DNA from: Rhodospirillaceae bacterium
Lineage (GTDB): Bacteria; Pseudomonadota; Alphaproteobacteria; Rhodospirillales; Rhodospirillaceae
DNA: 64,000 nt
Direction: 5' to 3'
Assembly (NCBI GenBank): GCA_947476695.1
Contig: CANJRD010000001.1
Location: forward strand, 558,001-622,000
The notes beneath the pieces are model-generated. The model worked only from the letters and a program-made list of their open reading frames with translations. It searched no databases and had not been told where the DNA came from. This document shows positions 47,011-55,816 of this stretch, one piece after another. Every line of letters starts with the position of its first letter. The stretch's first letter is position 1. The translations under genes and the position numbers were made by a program.

Positions 47011-48033
47011 TCATAAATTGTAGAGATCGGCCTTGTAACGCGCGAGGCGGCCGGGGGCGGAGAACCAGGCGATGGTTTCCTGCAAGCCGCGGCGCACGCC
47101 CTCGCGGCCCGCATACTGCGGCGTCCATCCAAGGCGTTCCTTCGCGCGCGTATTATCCGCGCAGAGCCGTTCGACTTCGCTCGTCGCTGGGCGTACCCGG
47201 GCCTCTTCGGTTTCGATGGTGATTTTCGCGCCCATCAGCTCGGCGATCAGGTTCACCGTATCGCCGATGGCGATCTCGTAGCCGGTGCCGAGGTTCGTCA
47301 CTTCGCCGATGACGCCGTCGCGCTGTGCTGCCATCGCCTCGGCCATCGTGATGAAACCGGCCACGGTATCGCTGACAAAATTGAAATCGCGCGTGGGCGT
47401 CAGCGCGCCGAGTTTCAGAACTGTCTTGCCGGCGAGAATCTGCGTGATGACGGTCGGAATAATTGCGCGCGCCGACTGGCGCGGGCCATAGGTATTGAAC
47501 GGCCGTATCACCGCGACCGGCGTACCGAAGGACTTATGGAACGACAGCGCGATCTGATCCGCGCCGATCTTGCTGGCGGAATAGGGCGATTGTCCCTGTA
47601 ACGGATGTTCCTCGGTGATCGGCACAAAACGCGCGGTGCCGTAGACCTCGCTGGTCGATGTGACGATGCAGCGCGCAATGCGCAAGTCCTGCGCCGCCTG
47701 CACGATGTTCAACGTACCGCTGACGTTGGTGTCCACGTAAGCACCGGGTGAGTGATACGAGTACGGGATCGCGATCAGCGCGGCGAGATGCATCACCGTG
47801 TCGCAATCCTTCATCGCCGTGCGTACGCCATGGGCGTCGCGCACATCGCCGGCGAAGACGTCGAGATTCTTGCGGACGTTCTCCTGCGCCTCGTCCAACC
47901 AGCCCCAGCTGTTGAAGCTGTTGTACTGCACGAAGGCGCGCACCGAATAACCCGCGTCGACCAGCGCCTCGACCAGATGCGAGCCGATGAAACCATCGGC
48001 GCCGGTCACCAGGATTCGGCCGAGCGAACTCAT
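47011..48033 (-). CDS. legB: LegB-like NAD-dependent nucleotide-sugar 4,6-dehydratase
   Basis: 340 residues, extended SDR. RILVTGADGFIGSHLVEAL binds NAD, VIRPFNTYGPRQSARAIIPTV is substrate-side, and YSASKIGADQ holds the Tyr-Lys pair. The stretch VRAFVQYNSFNSWGWLD is a hallmark of LegB-type dehydratases, which act on GDP-GlcNAc in legionaminic acid synthesis in Campylobacter. No other leg genes are in view, so only the class is supported. It overlaps the next methyltransferase gene by four bases (ATGA), and forms a run with that gene and a glycosyltransferase. Confidence 0.85.
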   Translation of the reverse strand: MSSLGRILVTGADGFIGSHLVEALVDAGYSVRAFVQYNSFNSWGWLDEAQENVRKNLDVFAGDVRDAHGVRTAMKDCDTVMHLAALIAIPYSYHSPGAYVDTNVSGTLNIVQAAQDLRIARCIVTSTSEVYGTARFVPITEEHPLQGQSPYSASKIGADQIALSFHKSFGTPVAVIRPFNTYGPRQSARAIIPTVITQILAGKTVLKLGALTPTRDFNFVSDTVAGFITMAEAMAAQRDGVIGEVTNLGTGYEIAIGDTVNLIAELMGAKITIETEEARVRPATSEVERLCADNTRAKERLGWTPQYAGREGVRRGLQETIAWFSAPGRLARYKADLYNL

Positions 48034-48752
48034 GCGGTCTTCTTTGCCCGAATGAAGATGTAGTCACCGTGGCGGTGCGAGTTCAGACGGAACACCGCAT
48101 AGAGGATATGGCTGATCAACTTCTTGCCCAGCCCGAAGCGGCCCATGGTGCCGCGATTGTCGATGCCTTCCAAGAGGTCACGATACAGCGGCGAGTACAG
48201 CGGCCAGCCCCACTCGATCGTGCGCTCGACGGTCAGGCCGGTGGCGGCGATCTTGGCGGCCAGTTCGCCGGGCGCGTAATTGCGTTGATGGCCGATGTCG
48301 ACCTCGAAGCGGCGCATACGGCCCTGCAAGGTGGCGACAACCAGCCGGCCGCCAGGGTTCACCATTGCGGCCATGTGGGCCAGGGCGCGCGCATCGTCCG
48401 GGATGTGTTCGACCACATCGGCACAGACCACGAGGTCGAACGTCTTCGCCAGCGCCGTGGCCGAGATGTCGGCGACCGCGATCTCGGCCTGCGGCAAGCG
48501 GCTGCGCGCCAGCTTCGCCGCATTCTCCGAAATCTCGAGACCGGTCAGCGTCGCGCCGGGATGCGCCTTGCGCAGCGTGCCCAGCAGCGAGCCCTCGCCG
48601 CAGCCGATGTCGCAGATGCTGCGCGGCATCAGGTCGTCGGTCATGCGGCGCATCAGGCGGCGCGTGTGGCGCGACATCGGCCCATAGAGCCGCATGTCGT
48701 CCCAGCCGCCGGACCAGATCTCTTCGTACGAGGTGGCTGACGCGTCACTCAT
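48030..48752 (-). CDS. Class I SAM-dependent methyltransferase
   Basis: 240 residues. SAM motif I is SICDIGCGEGSLLGTL near residue 44, followed by the acidic GLEIS and the motif VCADVVEHIPDD. The C-terminal part (YSPLYRDLLEGIDNRGTMGRFGLGKKL) is specific but unnamed. It lies between the LegB-like dehydratase (overlap four bases) and a glycosyltransferase (one base apart), so the acceptor is presumably a sugar or a lipid-linked glycan. Confidence 0.82.
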   Translation of the reverse strand: MSDASATSYEEIWSGGWDDMRLYGPMSRHTRRLMRRMTDDLMPRSICDIGCGEGSLLGTLRKAHPGATLTGLEISENAAKLARSRLPQAEIAVADISATALAKTFDLVVCADVVEHIPDDARALAHMAAMVNPGGRLVVATLQGRMRRFEVDIGHQRNYAPGELAAKIAATGLTVERTIEWGWPLYSPLYRDLLEGIDNRGTMGRFGLGKKLISHILYAVFRLNSHRHGDYIFIRAKKTA

Positions 48753-48753
48753 C

Positions 48754-49905
48754 TCAGATGATCCGCTCCAGCACGTCCATCCAGGCTTCGGTCACGGAGG
48801 TCCAGCTGAAACGCGCCTCGACGCGGGCGCGGCTGGCGCGGCCCATCATCTCGCGCTGCGCCGGATTCTCGGCCAGCGTCAGCAAGGCTTCCGCCAGCGC
48901 ATCGGCGTCCTCGGCCGGCGCCAGCAAGCCACTCTCGCCGTCGATGATGGCTTCCGATGTGCCGGCGATCCGCGTACCGACCACGGGCAAGCCTGAGGCC
49001 ATCGCTTCCAGCAGGGCATTCGGCATGCCTTCGTCGCGCGATGGCAGCACGAAAATGTCGGCGTTGTGATACAGCGTCGGCAGCGCGTCTTTTTTCAACC
49101 AGCCGTGCACGCGGACGCGGTCGGCGATGTTGCGGCGCGCGGCAAGGCCCGCCAGCGTCGTCCACTCCGGGCCATCGCCGACAAGGTCCAGGTGCCAATG
49201 CACTGTCGGCGGCAGCTTCGACAACGCGTCGATCAACACGTCCAGGCCCTTCTGGCGCACCAAGCGTCCGACGAACAAAAGCTTCAGCGCGCCGGGCGTC
49301 GCGTAGGAGGTCTTGGCCGCGATGCCGTCCACGTCGGCGCCCGCCGGGATCACGCCGATGCGTTGCAGTGGGGCGTGCCGTCGCGCGAGTGCGGCCAGCC
49401 CTTCGGAATTGGCGATGACCGCGTCTGAGTCCGCCCAGATGCGGCTGATCGTGTTGCCCGCCATCTTGTGCCAATGGGCCAGGTTGCCGGCGTCGAAGCC
49501 CGGCACGTCGCCGCCCTGCAGCGAGATCGCGTAGGGCAAACGGTTGGTGCGTTTCAGTAGCCAGCCGACCGGCCCCGAGGGCACGGCGAAGAAGGCCAGG
49601 CCCGCATCGATGCGCCAGTGACGCGCGAGGCCGGGCGCGGCCAGGCCCGCGGCGGCGGCAAAGGCGAGCATTTCGGGAACGGAACAGCGGTCGGCACGCT
49701 GACGGAAGGCGAACAGGCGGCGGACGGTCACGCCGTCCGTGACCTCCACACGCGGTAGATCGCCATAGCCGGCAGTCAGCACGAAAGGCTGGTGGCCCAG
49801 CTTGGCCATGGCGCGCGCAATATGAAACGTGGCGTTGCCGCCGCCGCCGCCAATGGGCGGGTACTCGTAATTGATCAACAAGATGCGGCGCGCCGGGGAG
49901 GCCAT
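48754..49905 (-). CDS. Glycosyltransferase family 4 protein
   Basis: 383 residues, GT-B fold. The N-terminal domain begins RILLINYEYPPIGGGGGNATFHIARAM. The C-terminal donor site shows LKLLFVGRLVRQKGLDVLIDAL, VLPSRDEGMPNALLEAMASGLPVVGT and the conserved E-x7-E pattern of retaining GT4 enzymes. The ATG at 49905 has no Shine-Dalgarno sequence. The probable promoter ends so close to it that the mRNA would be leaderless. An upstream ATG at 49953 would overlap the promoter. Donor and acceptor are unknown. Confidence 0.9.
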   Translation of the reverse strand: MASPARRILLINYEYPPIGGGGGNATFHIARAMAKLGHQPFVLTAGYGDLPRVEVTDGVTVRRLFAFRQRADRCSVPEMLAFAAAAGLAAPGLARHWRIDAGLAFFAVPSGPVGWLLKRTNRLPYAISLQGGDVPGFDAGNLAHWHKMAGNTISRIWADSDAVIANSEGLAALARRHAPLQRIGVIPAGADVDGIAAKTSYATPGALKLLFVGRLVRQKGLDVLIDALSKLPPTVHWHLDLVGDGPEWTTLAGLAARRNIADRVRVHGWLKKDALPTLYHNADIFVLPSRDEGMPNALLEAMASGLPVVGTRIAGTSEAIIDGESGLLAPAEDADALAEALLTLAENPAQREMMGRASRARVEARFSWTSVTEAWMDVLERII

Positions 49906-49911
49906 GCCCGG

Positions 49912-49939
49912 GTTATAAATGCCCACGCCGCCCTGACAA
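49912..49939 (-). promoter_or_regulatory. Probable promoter of the GT4 gene, leaderless
   Basis: On the minus strand TTGTCA (49934-49939), a 16-base spacer and TATAAC (49912-49917) make a good sigma-70-type promoter. Six to seven bases beyond the -10 box is the A of the ATG at 49905, so transcription would begin at the start codon. Confidence 0.6.
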
Positions 49940-49973
49940 GCTTTCCCGCCCAAGCTTTCCTCCGGAGACCTGG

Positions 49974-50867
49974 ATGCGCCCCGCTCTTCTGATCGCCGCC
50001 AAGCTCCCGGTCGGTGCCGCCGTGCTGGCGGTGGTGCTGACGCGCGTGCCGCTGGAACCGGTGCTCGCGGCGCTGGCCGGCGTCACACCGCAAGCTTTGA
50101 TCCTCGCGGTCGTGCTGTTCTTCGCCGCGCATGCCGTGAACGCGCTCAAGCTGCGCGTCTTCTTGCCGGAACTCGGGGTCTGGCCCGCGATCCGCTTCAC
50201 GCTGATCGGCCTGCTCTATGGCGCGGTCCTGCCGGGGCAACTGGCGGGCGACGCCGTCAAAGCAGTGCGGCTGATGCGCGCGATGCAGGGCGGCAACGCC
50301 GGCCACATCGCCGCGGCTGTCGCGCTCGACAAGGTGGTCGGGCTGTTCGCGCTGATGGTGCTCACGGCCCTCGGTCTCGGGATCGAAGCCAAGGCGGTCG
50401 GCCCCGATGCGGCACGCATCGCTTCGGCGGTGATCGCGCTCGCCGCCGCCGCCGTGACCGCGCTGATCGTGCTGCCGCCGCCCGCCTGGCTGGGGCGCTT
50501 CGGTCGGGCCTTCCTGATCTGGCGCGAGGCGCATGTCTCCGCGCCGGTGATGCTGACGTCGTTGGCCTATGGCCTCGTGTTCAACGTGCTGTCGATCGCG
50601 GTGTTCGTGGTGCTTGGCAACGTGCTGGGCCTCCACGTCAGCCTCGCCGCCTGGGCGGTGGTGGTCGGGCTGGTGTCGCTCGCGCTGCTGTTGCCCGTCA
50701 CGATCGCGGGCGTCGGCCTGCGGGACGCCGGCCTTGTGACGCTGCTCGGCGCGCTCGGCCAGGATGCGAAAGCGGCCTTGGCGCTGTCGTTCCTGCTCTT
50801 GGCGCTGACGTTGCTCGGCGCCGTCGCGGGCTTCGTGGCGGATCTAGCCGGCCGCGACCGCGCCTAG
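49974..50867 (+). CDS. Lysylphosphatidylglycerol synthase TM-region family (UPF0104) membrane protein
   Basis: 297 residues with about seven to eight membrane segments, beginning ALLIAAKLPVGAAVLAVVL. GLLYGAVLPGQLAGDAVKAVRLMR and the charged AALALDKVVGLFALM-type loop (VALDKVVGLFALM) fit the UPF0104 / LPG synthase membrane domain, which in other contexts flips or handles lipid-linked substrates. The synthase domain is absent. CGGAG nine bases before the ATG is a good ribosome-binding site. It is divergent from the GT4 gene and shares its last four bases (CTAG) with the convergent methyltransferase gene. Confidence 0.83.
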   Translation: MRPALLIAAKLPVGAAVLAVVLTRVPLEPVLAALAGVTPQALILAVVLFFAAHAVNALKLRVFLPELGVWPAIRFTLIGLLYGAVLPGQLAGDAVKAVRLMRAMQGGNAGHIAAAVALDKVVGLFALMVLTALGLGIEAKAVGPDAARIASAVIALAAAAVTALIVLPPPAWLGRFGRAFLIWREAHVSAPVMLTSLAYGLVFNVLSIAVFVVLGNVLGLHVSLAAWAVVVGLVSLALLLPVTIAGVGLRDAGLVTLLGALGQDAKAALALSFLLLALTLLGAVAGFVADLAGRDRA

Positions 50868-51760
50868 AGTTTGCGCGCGGTGATGATCAGCGGCGTCCAG
50901 CCGCGCAAGGCGACGATCAGCCGCGCCGCGAGCTTGTTGATGCGCAACGCGCGCGCGATCTCCACCAGCTTGCCGACCACGCCCATGCGCATCCACTGGC
51001 CGAAGACCATCGTATCCATGCGCTCCAGAAACTTCGCCTCGCCCAGCGTCAGCACTTCAAGCGGCACGGTGCGTCCGATCTCGCGCAGCTGACGCTTCGC
51101 CCACACCGCATTCACCTGCGTGCGGATGGTGGCGGCGAAGCTCGGGTCCTTGCGATAGACCCACTTCATCCAGCCCTGGAAGAAGCTGTTGGAGAAGATC
51201 GGCGGATGCAGCGCGCCGTAATGGCCGTCGAAATACGACAGATAATTGGGACACACGATCTGCAGCGTCCCGCCTGGCTTCAGAACGCGAAACGCCTCGC
51301 GCAACACCTGCGGCGGATCCTCGACATGCTCCAGCACGTTGGACGAATAGACGATGTCGAAGCTCGCATCGGGGAACGGCAGCGCCTCGCCATGGGCATC
51401 CTTAATGCGCGACGGATCGAGACCGTTAGCCCGGATCAAGGCCTGCGCGACGCCGCCGGAGGCCTCGAAGCCTTCGCCTTCCGGCTCCACGCCCCAGCCG
51501 TCGATGCCGAACTTCTTGGTCCAGACGATGTGATTGACGCCGCAGCCGGTGCCGATCTCCAGCACCTTCTTGCCCGCCAGCGACACATAGGCTTCCAACA
51601 CCGCCGCCATATCCTCGGGCTTGCGCGGGTTCAGCGTGTCGGCGGCGAACTGCGTTGGGTCGATCCCCATGATGGCGGCGAAGTATTTGCCCTGGCTGTC
51701 GCGCACGCCGGCGATCGCTTCCTCGGTCACGATGCAGAACGGCGTCGACAGCGCGTTCAT
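50864..51760 (-). CDS. Class I SAM-dependent methyltransferase
   Basis: 298 residues from ATG 51760, which overlaps the asnB-like stop codon (ATGA). The SAM site is VLEIGTGCGVNHIVWTKKFG and the acidic EPEGEGFE; VYSSNVLEHVEDPPQVLREAFRVLKPGGTLQIVCPNY is the usual second half. A 150-residue C-terminal region (FDGHYGALHPPIFSNSFFQGWMKWVYRKDPSF) recurs in methyltransferases of polysaccharide clusters. Directly downstream of the AsnB-like amidotransferase gene in one transcription unit. The target is unknown. Confidence 0.83.
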   Translation of the reverse strand: MNALSTPFCIVTEEAIAGVRDSQGKYFAAIMGIDPTQFAADTLNPRKPEDMAAVLEAYVSLAGKKVLEIGTGCGVNHIVWTKKFGIDGWGVEPEGEGFEASGGVAQALIRANGLDPSRIKDAHGEALPFPDASFDIVYSSNVLEHVEDPPQVLREAFRVLKPGGTLQIVCPNYLSYFDGHYGALHPPIFSNSFFQGWMKWVYRKDPSFAATIRTQVNAVWAKRQLREIGRTVPLEVLTLGEAKFLERMDTMVFGQWMRMGVVGKLVEIARALRINKLAARLIVALRGWTPLIITARKL

Positions 51761-53610
51761 CGCGGGCTTCCGTTCACGCTGTGCGCCAGCGCAAGCCAGC
51801 TCCACAAGGCCAAACGATGATCGCCGTGGCCGCTGGCGTGTTCGCTCCAGCGCGCGCGCAAGAGCGCATCGTCGAAGCCCGGCACCGGCGGTGGCGGGTC
51901 CATCGACCGCAGCCAGCGTCCCATCGGAATGCCGAAGCCTTTCTTGCGCCGCTTCAACAGATCGCGCGGCAGACGATCGCGCAACGCGCGCTTCAGCAGC
52001 CACTTGGTGGTGCGGCCATGCAGCTTCACCTGCCACGGCAGACGCGCGGCATAGTCGGCAAGCTCATAGTCCAGGAACGGCGCGCGCGCTTCCAGCGACG
52101 CCGCCATGGTCGCGCGGTCGGCTTTCACCAACAGCTGATCGGCCAGATAGAAGCGCGTGTAGAACTCCAGCACCCGGTCGACCAGATGCGGGCTCGCGCA
52201 TTGATCCCAGGCGGCAATGACTTCGCTATACAGCTCTTCCGTCGTCACCGGCGTGGCGAACAGGTCGCGGATTTCATCGGGCTGCAAGGGGGCGAGCCAC
52301 AGCGGGTTCCACAGGCACTGCGGCTGCTTCAGGCCCGCCAGCCCCCGCCGCGCGACAAAGTCGAAACTCATGTTGGCGTCCGACAGCGGCAGCCAGCCGG
52401 CCATCATCCGCACCGCCGCATGCACCGGCTTGGGCACCAGTTTTTCGTACAGCGCCGCACTTTTCAGCACGCGGAACGGATCGTAGCCGGCGAACAGTTC
52501 GTCGCCGCCGTCGCCGGTCAGCGCCACCGTCACATGCTTGCGCGCGAACTGCGCCAGCAGCGACGTCGGCAGCAGCGACCCATCGCCGATGGGCTCGTCC
52601 ATGTTGCCCAGGATCGCGGGCAGTTCGCTGCGCGCCGCGTCCAGATCACAAATCTCGACGTAATGCGTTGAGCCGATCGCCAATGCCATTTCCTCGGCAT
52701 AGGGCGATTCATCGAAGCTGGTCTCGCGGAAGCCGATGGAGAATGTCTTGAGGCTTGACGGCGGCCGCACGTCCGCGGCGAAACTCAACACGGCGCTGGA
52801 GTCGACACCGCCCGAGAGGAAGATGCCGACTGGCACATCGCTCTCCAATCGCGCGCGCACGGAATTGCCGAGCAGGTGACCGACCTCCGCCGCCCAATCG
52901 TCGGGGCGGCCGGGCGGCTTGGCGTCGGGCACGATGCCGAAGCGGAAGTATTCCCGCGTCGCAAAACTGCCGGTGGTCGCATCGATGGTCAGCGTGTGAC
53001 CGGCCGGAAGTTTGTAGATGTCTTCATAGGGTGTGTGCGGCGCCGGGAAGAAGCCGTGCGCGAAGTATTTTCGCAACGCGTGGCTCGACAGCGGGCTGGT
53101 GCGGAAAGACGGATGCCGGCGCAGCGAGGTCAGCTCGGAACTGAACGCAACCGTGGCGCCCTGCACGCCATAGAACAACGGCTTCTCGCCGAACCGGTCG
53201 CGGGCAAGAACGAGCTTCTTGCGATGCCGATCATAGAGCGCGACGGCGAACATGCCGTTCAGCTCGCGCCACAGGTCCTCGCCCCAGATCTTGTAGCCGT
53301 GGATCAGGACTTCGGTGTCGGCGTGATCGCTCTGGAACTTTGCACCAGCGTCTTCAAGGCGGCGGCGCAAGGCGCGGTGATTGTAAATCTCGCCGTTGAA
53401 CACGACGCAGACGTCGCCCTGCGCATCCCACATCGGCTGGTGGCCACCGGGGATGTCGGTGACGGCAAGCCGGCGGTTCGCTAGGAACACCGGCAGATGC
53501 TGATCGGCGAAATAGCCTTCGTCGTTCGGTCCGCGATGGACTAGCGCATCCGTCATGCGTTTGAGGTCGTCCGCGTTGCCGGCGCCGACAAAGCCCGCGA
53601 TGCCGCACAT
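51757..53610 (-). CDS. asnB: Asparagine synthase (glutamine-hydrolysing)-like amidotransferase
   Basis: 617 residues. The Ntn glutaminase domain starts with the catalytic Cys2 (MCGIAGFVG) and the synthetase domain has the ATP-pyrophosphatase loop SGGVDSS near residue 268, then TGDGGDELFAGYDPF. Class AsnB enzymes in glycan clusters often amidate sugar carboxylates rather than making asparagine, and this one sits between a methyltransferase (overlap four bases) and a polyprenyl-type glycosyltransferase (one base apart), so a glycan role is the better guess. Confidence 0.92.
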   Translation of the reverse strand: MCGIAGFVGAGNADDLKRMTDALVHRGPNDEGYFADQHLPVFLANRRLAVTDIPGGHQPMWDAQGDVCVVFNGEIYNHRALRRRLEDAGAKFQSDHADTEVLIHGYKIWGEDLWRELNGMFAVALYDRHRKKLVLARDRFGEKPLFYGVQGATVAFSSELTSLRRHPSFRTSPLSSHALRKYFAHGFFPAPHTPYEDIYKLPAGHTLTIDATTGSFATREYFRFGIVPDAKPPGRPDDWAAEVGHLLGNSVRARLESDVPVGIFLSGGVDSSAVLSFAADVRPPSSLKTFSIGFRETSFDESPYAEEMALAIGSTHYVEICDLDAARSELPAILGNMDEPIGDGSLLPTSLLAQFARKHVTVALTGDGGDELFAGYDPFRVLKSAALYEKLVPKPVHAAVRMMAGWLPLSDANMSFDFVARRGLAGLKQPQCLWNPLWLAPLQPDEIRDLFATPVTTEELYSEVIAAWDQCASPHLVDRVLEFYTRFYLADQLLVKADRATMAASLEARAPFLDYELADYAARLPWQVKLHGRTTKWLLKRALRDRLPRDLLKRRKKGFGIPMGRWLRSMDPPPPVPGFDDALLRARWSEHASGHGDHRLALWSWLALAHSVNGSPR

Positions 53611-53611
53611 A

Positions 53612-54595
53612 CTACGGCGCGCGTTCGAAGTTGATGCGCTCTTTCACCGTGTACGGTGCACGGTTGCGCGCCTCGAAGTAAATGCGCACCAGCACTTCGG
53701 CCAGCAGACCCATCAGGATGCACATCACGCCGGTGATGAAGCCCAGTGTGAACAGCAACAGCAGCGGCGTCTGGATGAAGCTGATGCCCTCGAACACCTT
53801 GCGGTACACGGCCCAGACACCGGCGACGAAGGCGATGGCGAAGAACCACAGGCCCACCATGCCGAAGATATATATCGGCTTGGTCTCGTACTGGGTCAGG
53901 AACTTCACGACGAGAAGATCCAGCATCACCTTGAAGACGCGGTTCAGACCGTACTTCGATTTGCCGGCGGTGCGCGCGCGGTGGTTCACCGGCAGTTCGG
54001 TGACCTTGCCGCCCTGCCATTTGGCGTAGATCGGTACGAAGCGGTGCATCTCGCCGTACAGGCGGAAGCCCTCCAGCACTTCGCGGCGATAAGCCTTCAA
54101 CGTGCAGCCGTAATCGTTCAGGTGCACGCCGGACACATAGCTGATCAGCGCATTGGCCATGCGGCTGGGCAGCGTGCGGGTGATGAAGGCATCGCGCCGG
54201 TTCTTGCGCCAGCCGGAGACGACGCCGAAGCCTTCGTCCAATTTGGCCAGCAGGCGCGGGATATCGGCCGGGTCGTTCTGCAGGTCGCCGTCCATCGGCA
54301 CGATGACAGAGCCTTTGGCATGGTCGATGCCGGCCATCATCGCGCCGGTCTGGCCGACGTTGCGTTTGAACGAAATGATTTTGAATCGCGGGTTGGTCTT
54401 CGCCTCGCGACTCAACTCCGCCAGGGTCCCGTCGGTCGAGCCATCGTCGATGAAGATGACCTCATAAGGCCGGCCCATGGGGTCGAGCGCAGCGGTCAAC
54501 GCGGCGGCCAACGGCGCCACGTTGGCCTCCTCGTTCATCAAGGGAATCACGACCGAAACGAGGTCGGATGCCGTCTGTGCAACCGTGCCGTCCAT
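53612..54595 (-). CDS. GT2 family dolichyl/undecaprenyl-phosphate sugar transferase
   Basis: 327 residues, GT-A fold. SVVIPLMNEEANVAPL, the FIDDGSTDGT motif near residue 49 and PMDGDLQNDP near 100 are donor-binding. Two C-terminal membrane segments (about 237-262 and 272-300) anchor it, as in GtrB, ArnC and dolichol-phosphate mannose synthase. It would load a sugar on undecaprenyl phosphate. No Shine-Dalgarno sequence precedes ATG 54595, and a promoter ends about seven bases from it, so this gene may also be leaderless. It is divergent from the amidotransferase gene. Confidence 0.9.
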   Translation of the reverse strand: MDGTVAQTASDLVSVVIPLMNEEANVAPLAAALTAALDPMGRPYEVIFIDDGSTDGTLAELSREAKTNPRFKIISFKRNVGQTGAMMAGIDHAKGSVIVPMDGDLQNDPADIPRLLAKLDEGFGVVSGWRKNRRDAFITRTLPSRMANALISYVSGVHLNDYGCTLKAYRREVLEGFRLYGEMHRFVPIYAKWQGGKVTELPVNHRARTAGKSKYGLNRVFKVMLDLLVVKFLTQYETKPIYIFGMVGLWFFAIAFVAGVWAVYRKVFEGISFIQTPLLLLFTLGFITGVMCILMGLLAEVLVRIYFEARNRAPYTVKERINFERAP

Positions 54596-54602
54596 GTCTC
54601 AT

Positions 54603-54631
54603 CTTGTAGGGATACGTTAACGACCTGTCTA
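54603..54631 (-). promoter_or_regulatory. Possible promoter of the GT2 gene
   Basis: On the minus strand TAGACA (54626-54631), a 17-base spacer and TACAAG (54603-54608). The expected start is at or one base before the ATG at 54595. The match to consensus is fair, not strong. Confidence 0.4.
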
Positions 54632-54643
54632 CATTATGCCCCG

Positions 54644-55816
54644 ATGAAATCCTGCACCCAATGCCTGGTCAAGGAGACCGCCGAAGCCACGACCTTCGAC
54701 GCGGCGGGCTCGTGTTCGGTCTGCAAGCAGATCGAGTACAAGGAAACCAAGGTCGACTGGCCGGCGCGCGGCCAGGAACTGCAGACGCTGATCGCCCCGT
54801 TTATGGGCAAGGGCCTGTACGACTGCATCGTGCCCTTCTCGGGCGGTAAGGATTCCACGTATCAGGCCTGGTACATCGTCACCCAGCTGAAGATGAAGCC
54901 GCTGATCGTGCGGTTCGACCACGGCTTCTTCCGCACCACCCTGGAAGAGAACAACAAGCGCACCTTCAAGAAGCTCGGCGTCGACGTGATCCAATTCACG
55001 CCGTCCTGGCATGTGGTGCGCGAGTTGATGCTGGAGAGCTTGAAACGCCGGGGCGATTTCTGCTGGCACTGCCACACCGGCATCTACGCGCACACCATGC
55101 AGGTGGCGCTGCGCTATCAGGTGCCGCTGCTGTTCTGGGGCGAGAGCCTGGCGGAATACCAAAGCTTCTATACCTACGAAGAGATGGAAGAGGTCGACCA
55201 GAAGCGCTTCAACCGCGCCACCAACCTCGGCATCACCGCCGACGACATGTACGAATTCCTCGGCGGGCGCATCCCGATGCGCGACCTTTACCCCTTCGCC
55301 TATCCGCCGCGCAAAGAGCTCGCCAAGCTCGGTGTGCGTTCGGTCTGCCTCGGCAACTACATCAAGTGGGACACGAAGAAGCAGGTCGAGATCATCAAAC
55401 AGGAACTCGGTTGGGAAGGCGACGAAGTCGAAGGCGTGCCGGAGCAGTTCGATTACGAGAAGATCGAATGCCACTTCCAGGGCATCCGCGACTATCTGAA
55501 ATACATTAAACGTGGATTTGGACGCACCAATCACCTCGCCAACATCGAGATCCGCAATCGCCGCATGAGCCGCGAAGACGGTGCGGCGCTGGAAAAAGAA
55601 TACGACGGCAAGCGTCCGCCTTCGCTCGACTTGTTCCTGCAATACCTGCACATGACGGAAGCCGAATTCCTCGAGATCGCCATGCGCCATCAGGTCGATC
55701 CGCATCGCTTCGCGCCGAACGAAGTCGAGGACGGCAAGAAGATGTGGGACTACGACCAGTGGGATAACACCCACGTCCCGTGGCCTGACCGGCCGGGCAT
55801 CAAGATCGGCGGCTAG
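54644..55816 (+). CDS. wbuX: N-acetyl sugar amidotransferase (WbuX/WbpG/PseA type)
   Basis: 390 residues. The start is ATG 54644 (MKSCTQCLVKETAE). Two Cys pairs (C4/C7, C24/C27) make a zinc ribbon. The ATP-pyrophosphatase loop FSGGKDSTYQAW is at residues 64-75, and a third cysteine pair is FCWHCHTG near 139. In P. aeruginosa WbpG and in Campylobacter PseA this family uses ammonia from a HisH/HisF pair to turn an N-acetyl sugar into an acetamidino sugar. The matching WbuY and WbuZ genes lie 1.7 kb downstream. It ends on a CTAG shared with the convergent regulator. Confidence 0.88.
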   Translation: MKSCTQCLVKETAEATTFDAAGSCSVCKQIEYKETKVDWPARGQELQTLIAPFMGKGLYDCIVPFSGGKDSTYQAWYIVTQLKMKPLIVRFDHGFFRTTLEENNKRTFKKLGVDVIQFTPSWHVVRELMLESLKRRGDFCWHCHTGIYAHTMQVALRYQVPLLFWGESLAEYQSFYTYEEMEEVDQKRFNRATNLGITADDMYEFLGGRIPMRDLYPFAYPPRKELAKLGVRSVCLGNYIKWDTKKQVEIIKQELGWEGDEVEGVPEQFDYEKIECHFQGIRDYLKYIKRGFGRTNHLANIEIRNRRMSREDGAALEKEYDGKRPPSLDLFLQYLHMTEAEFLEIAMRHQVDPHRFAPNEVEDGKKMWDYDQWDNTHVPWPDRPGIKIGG

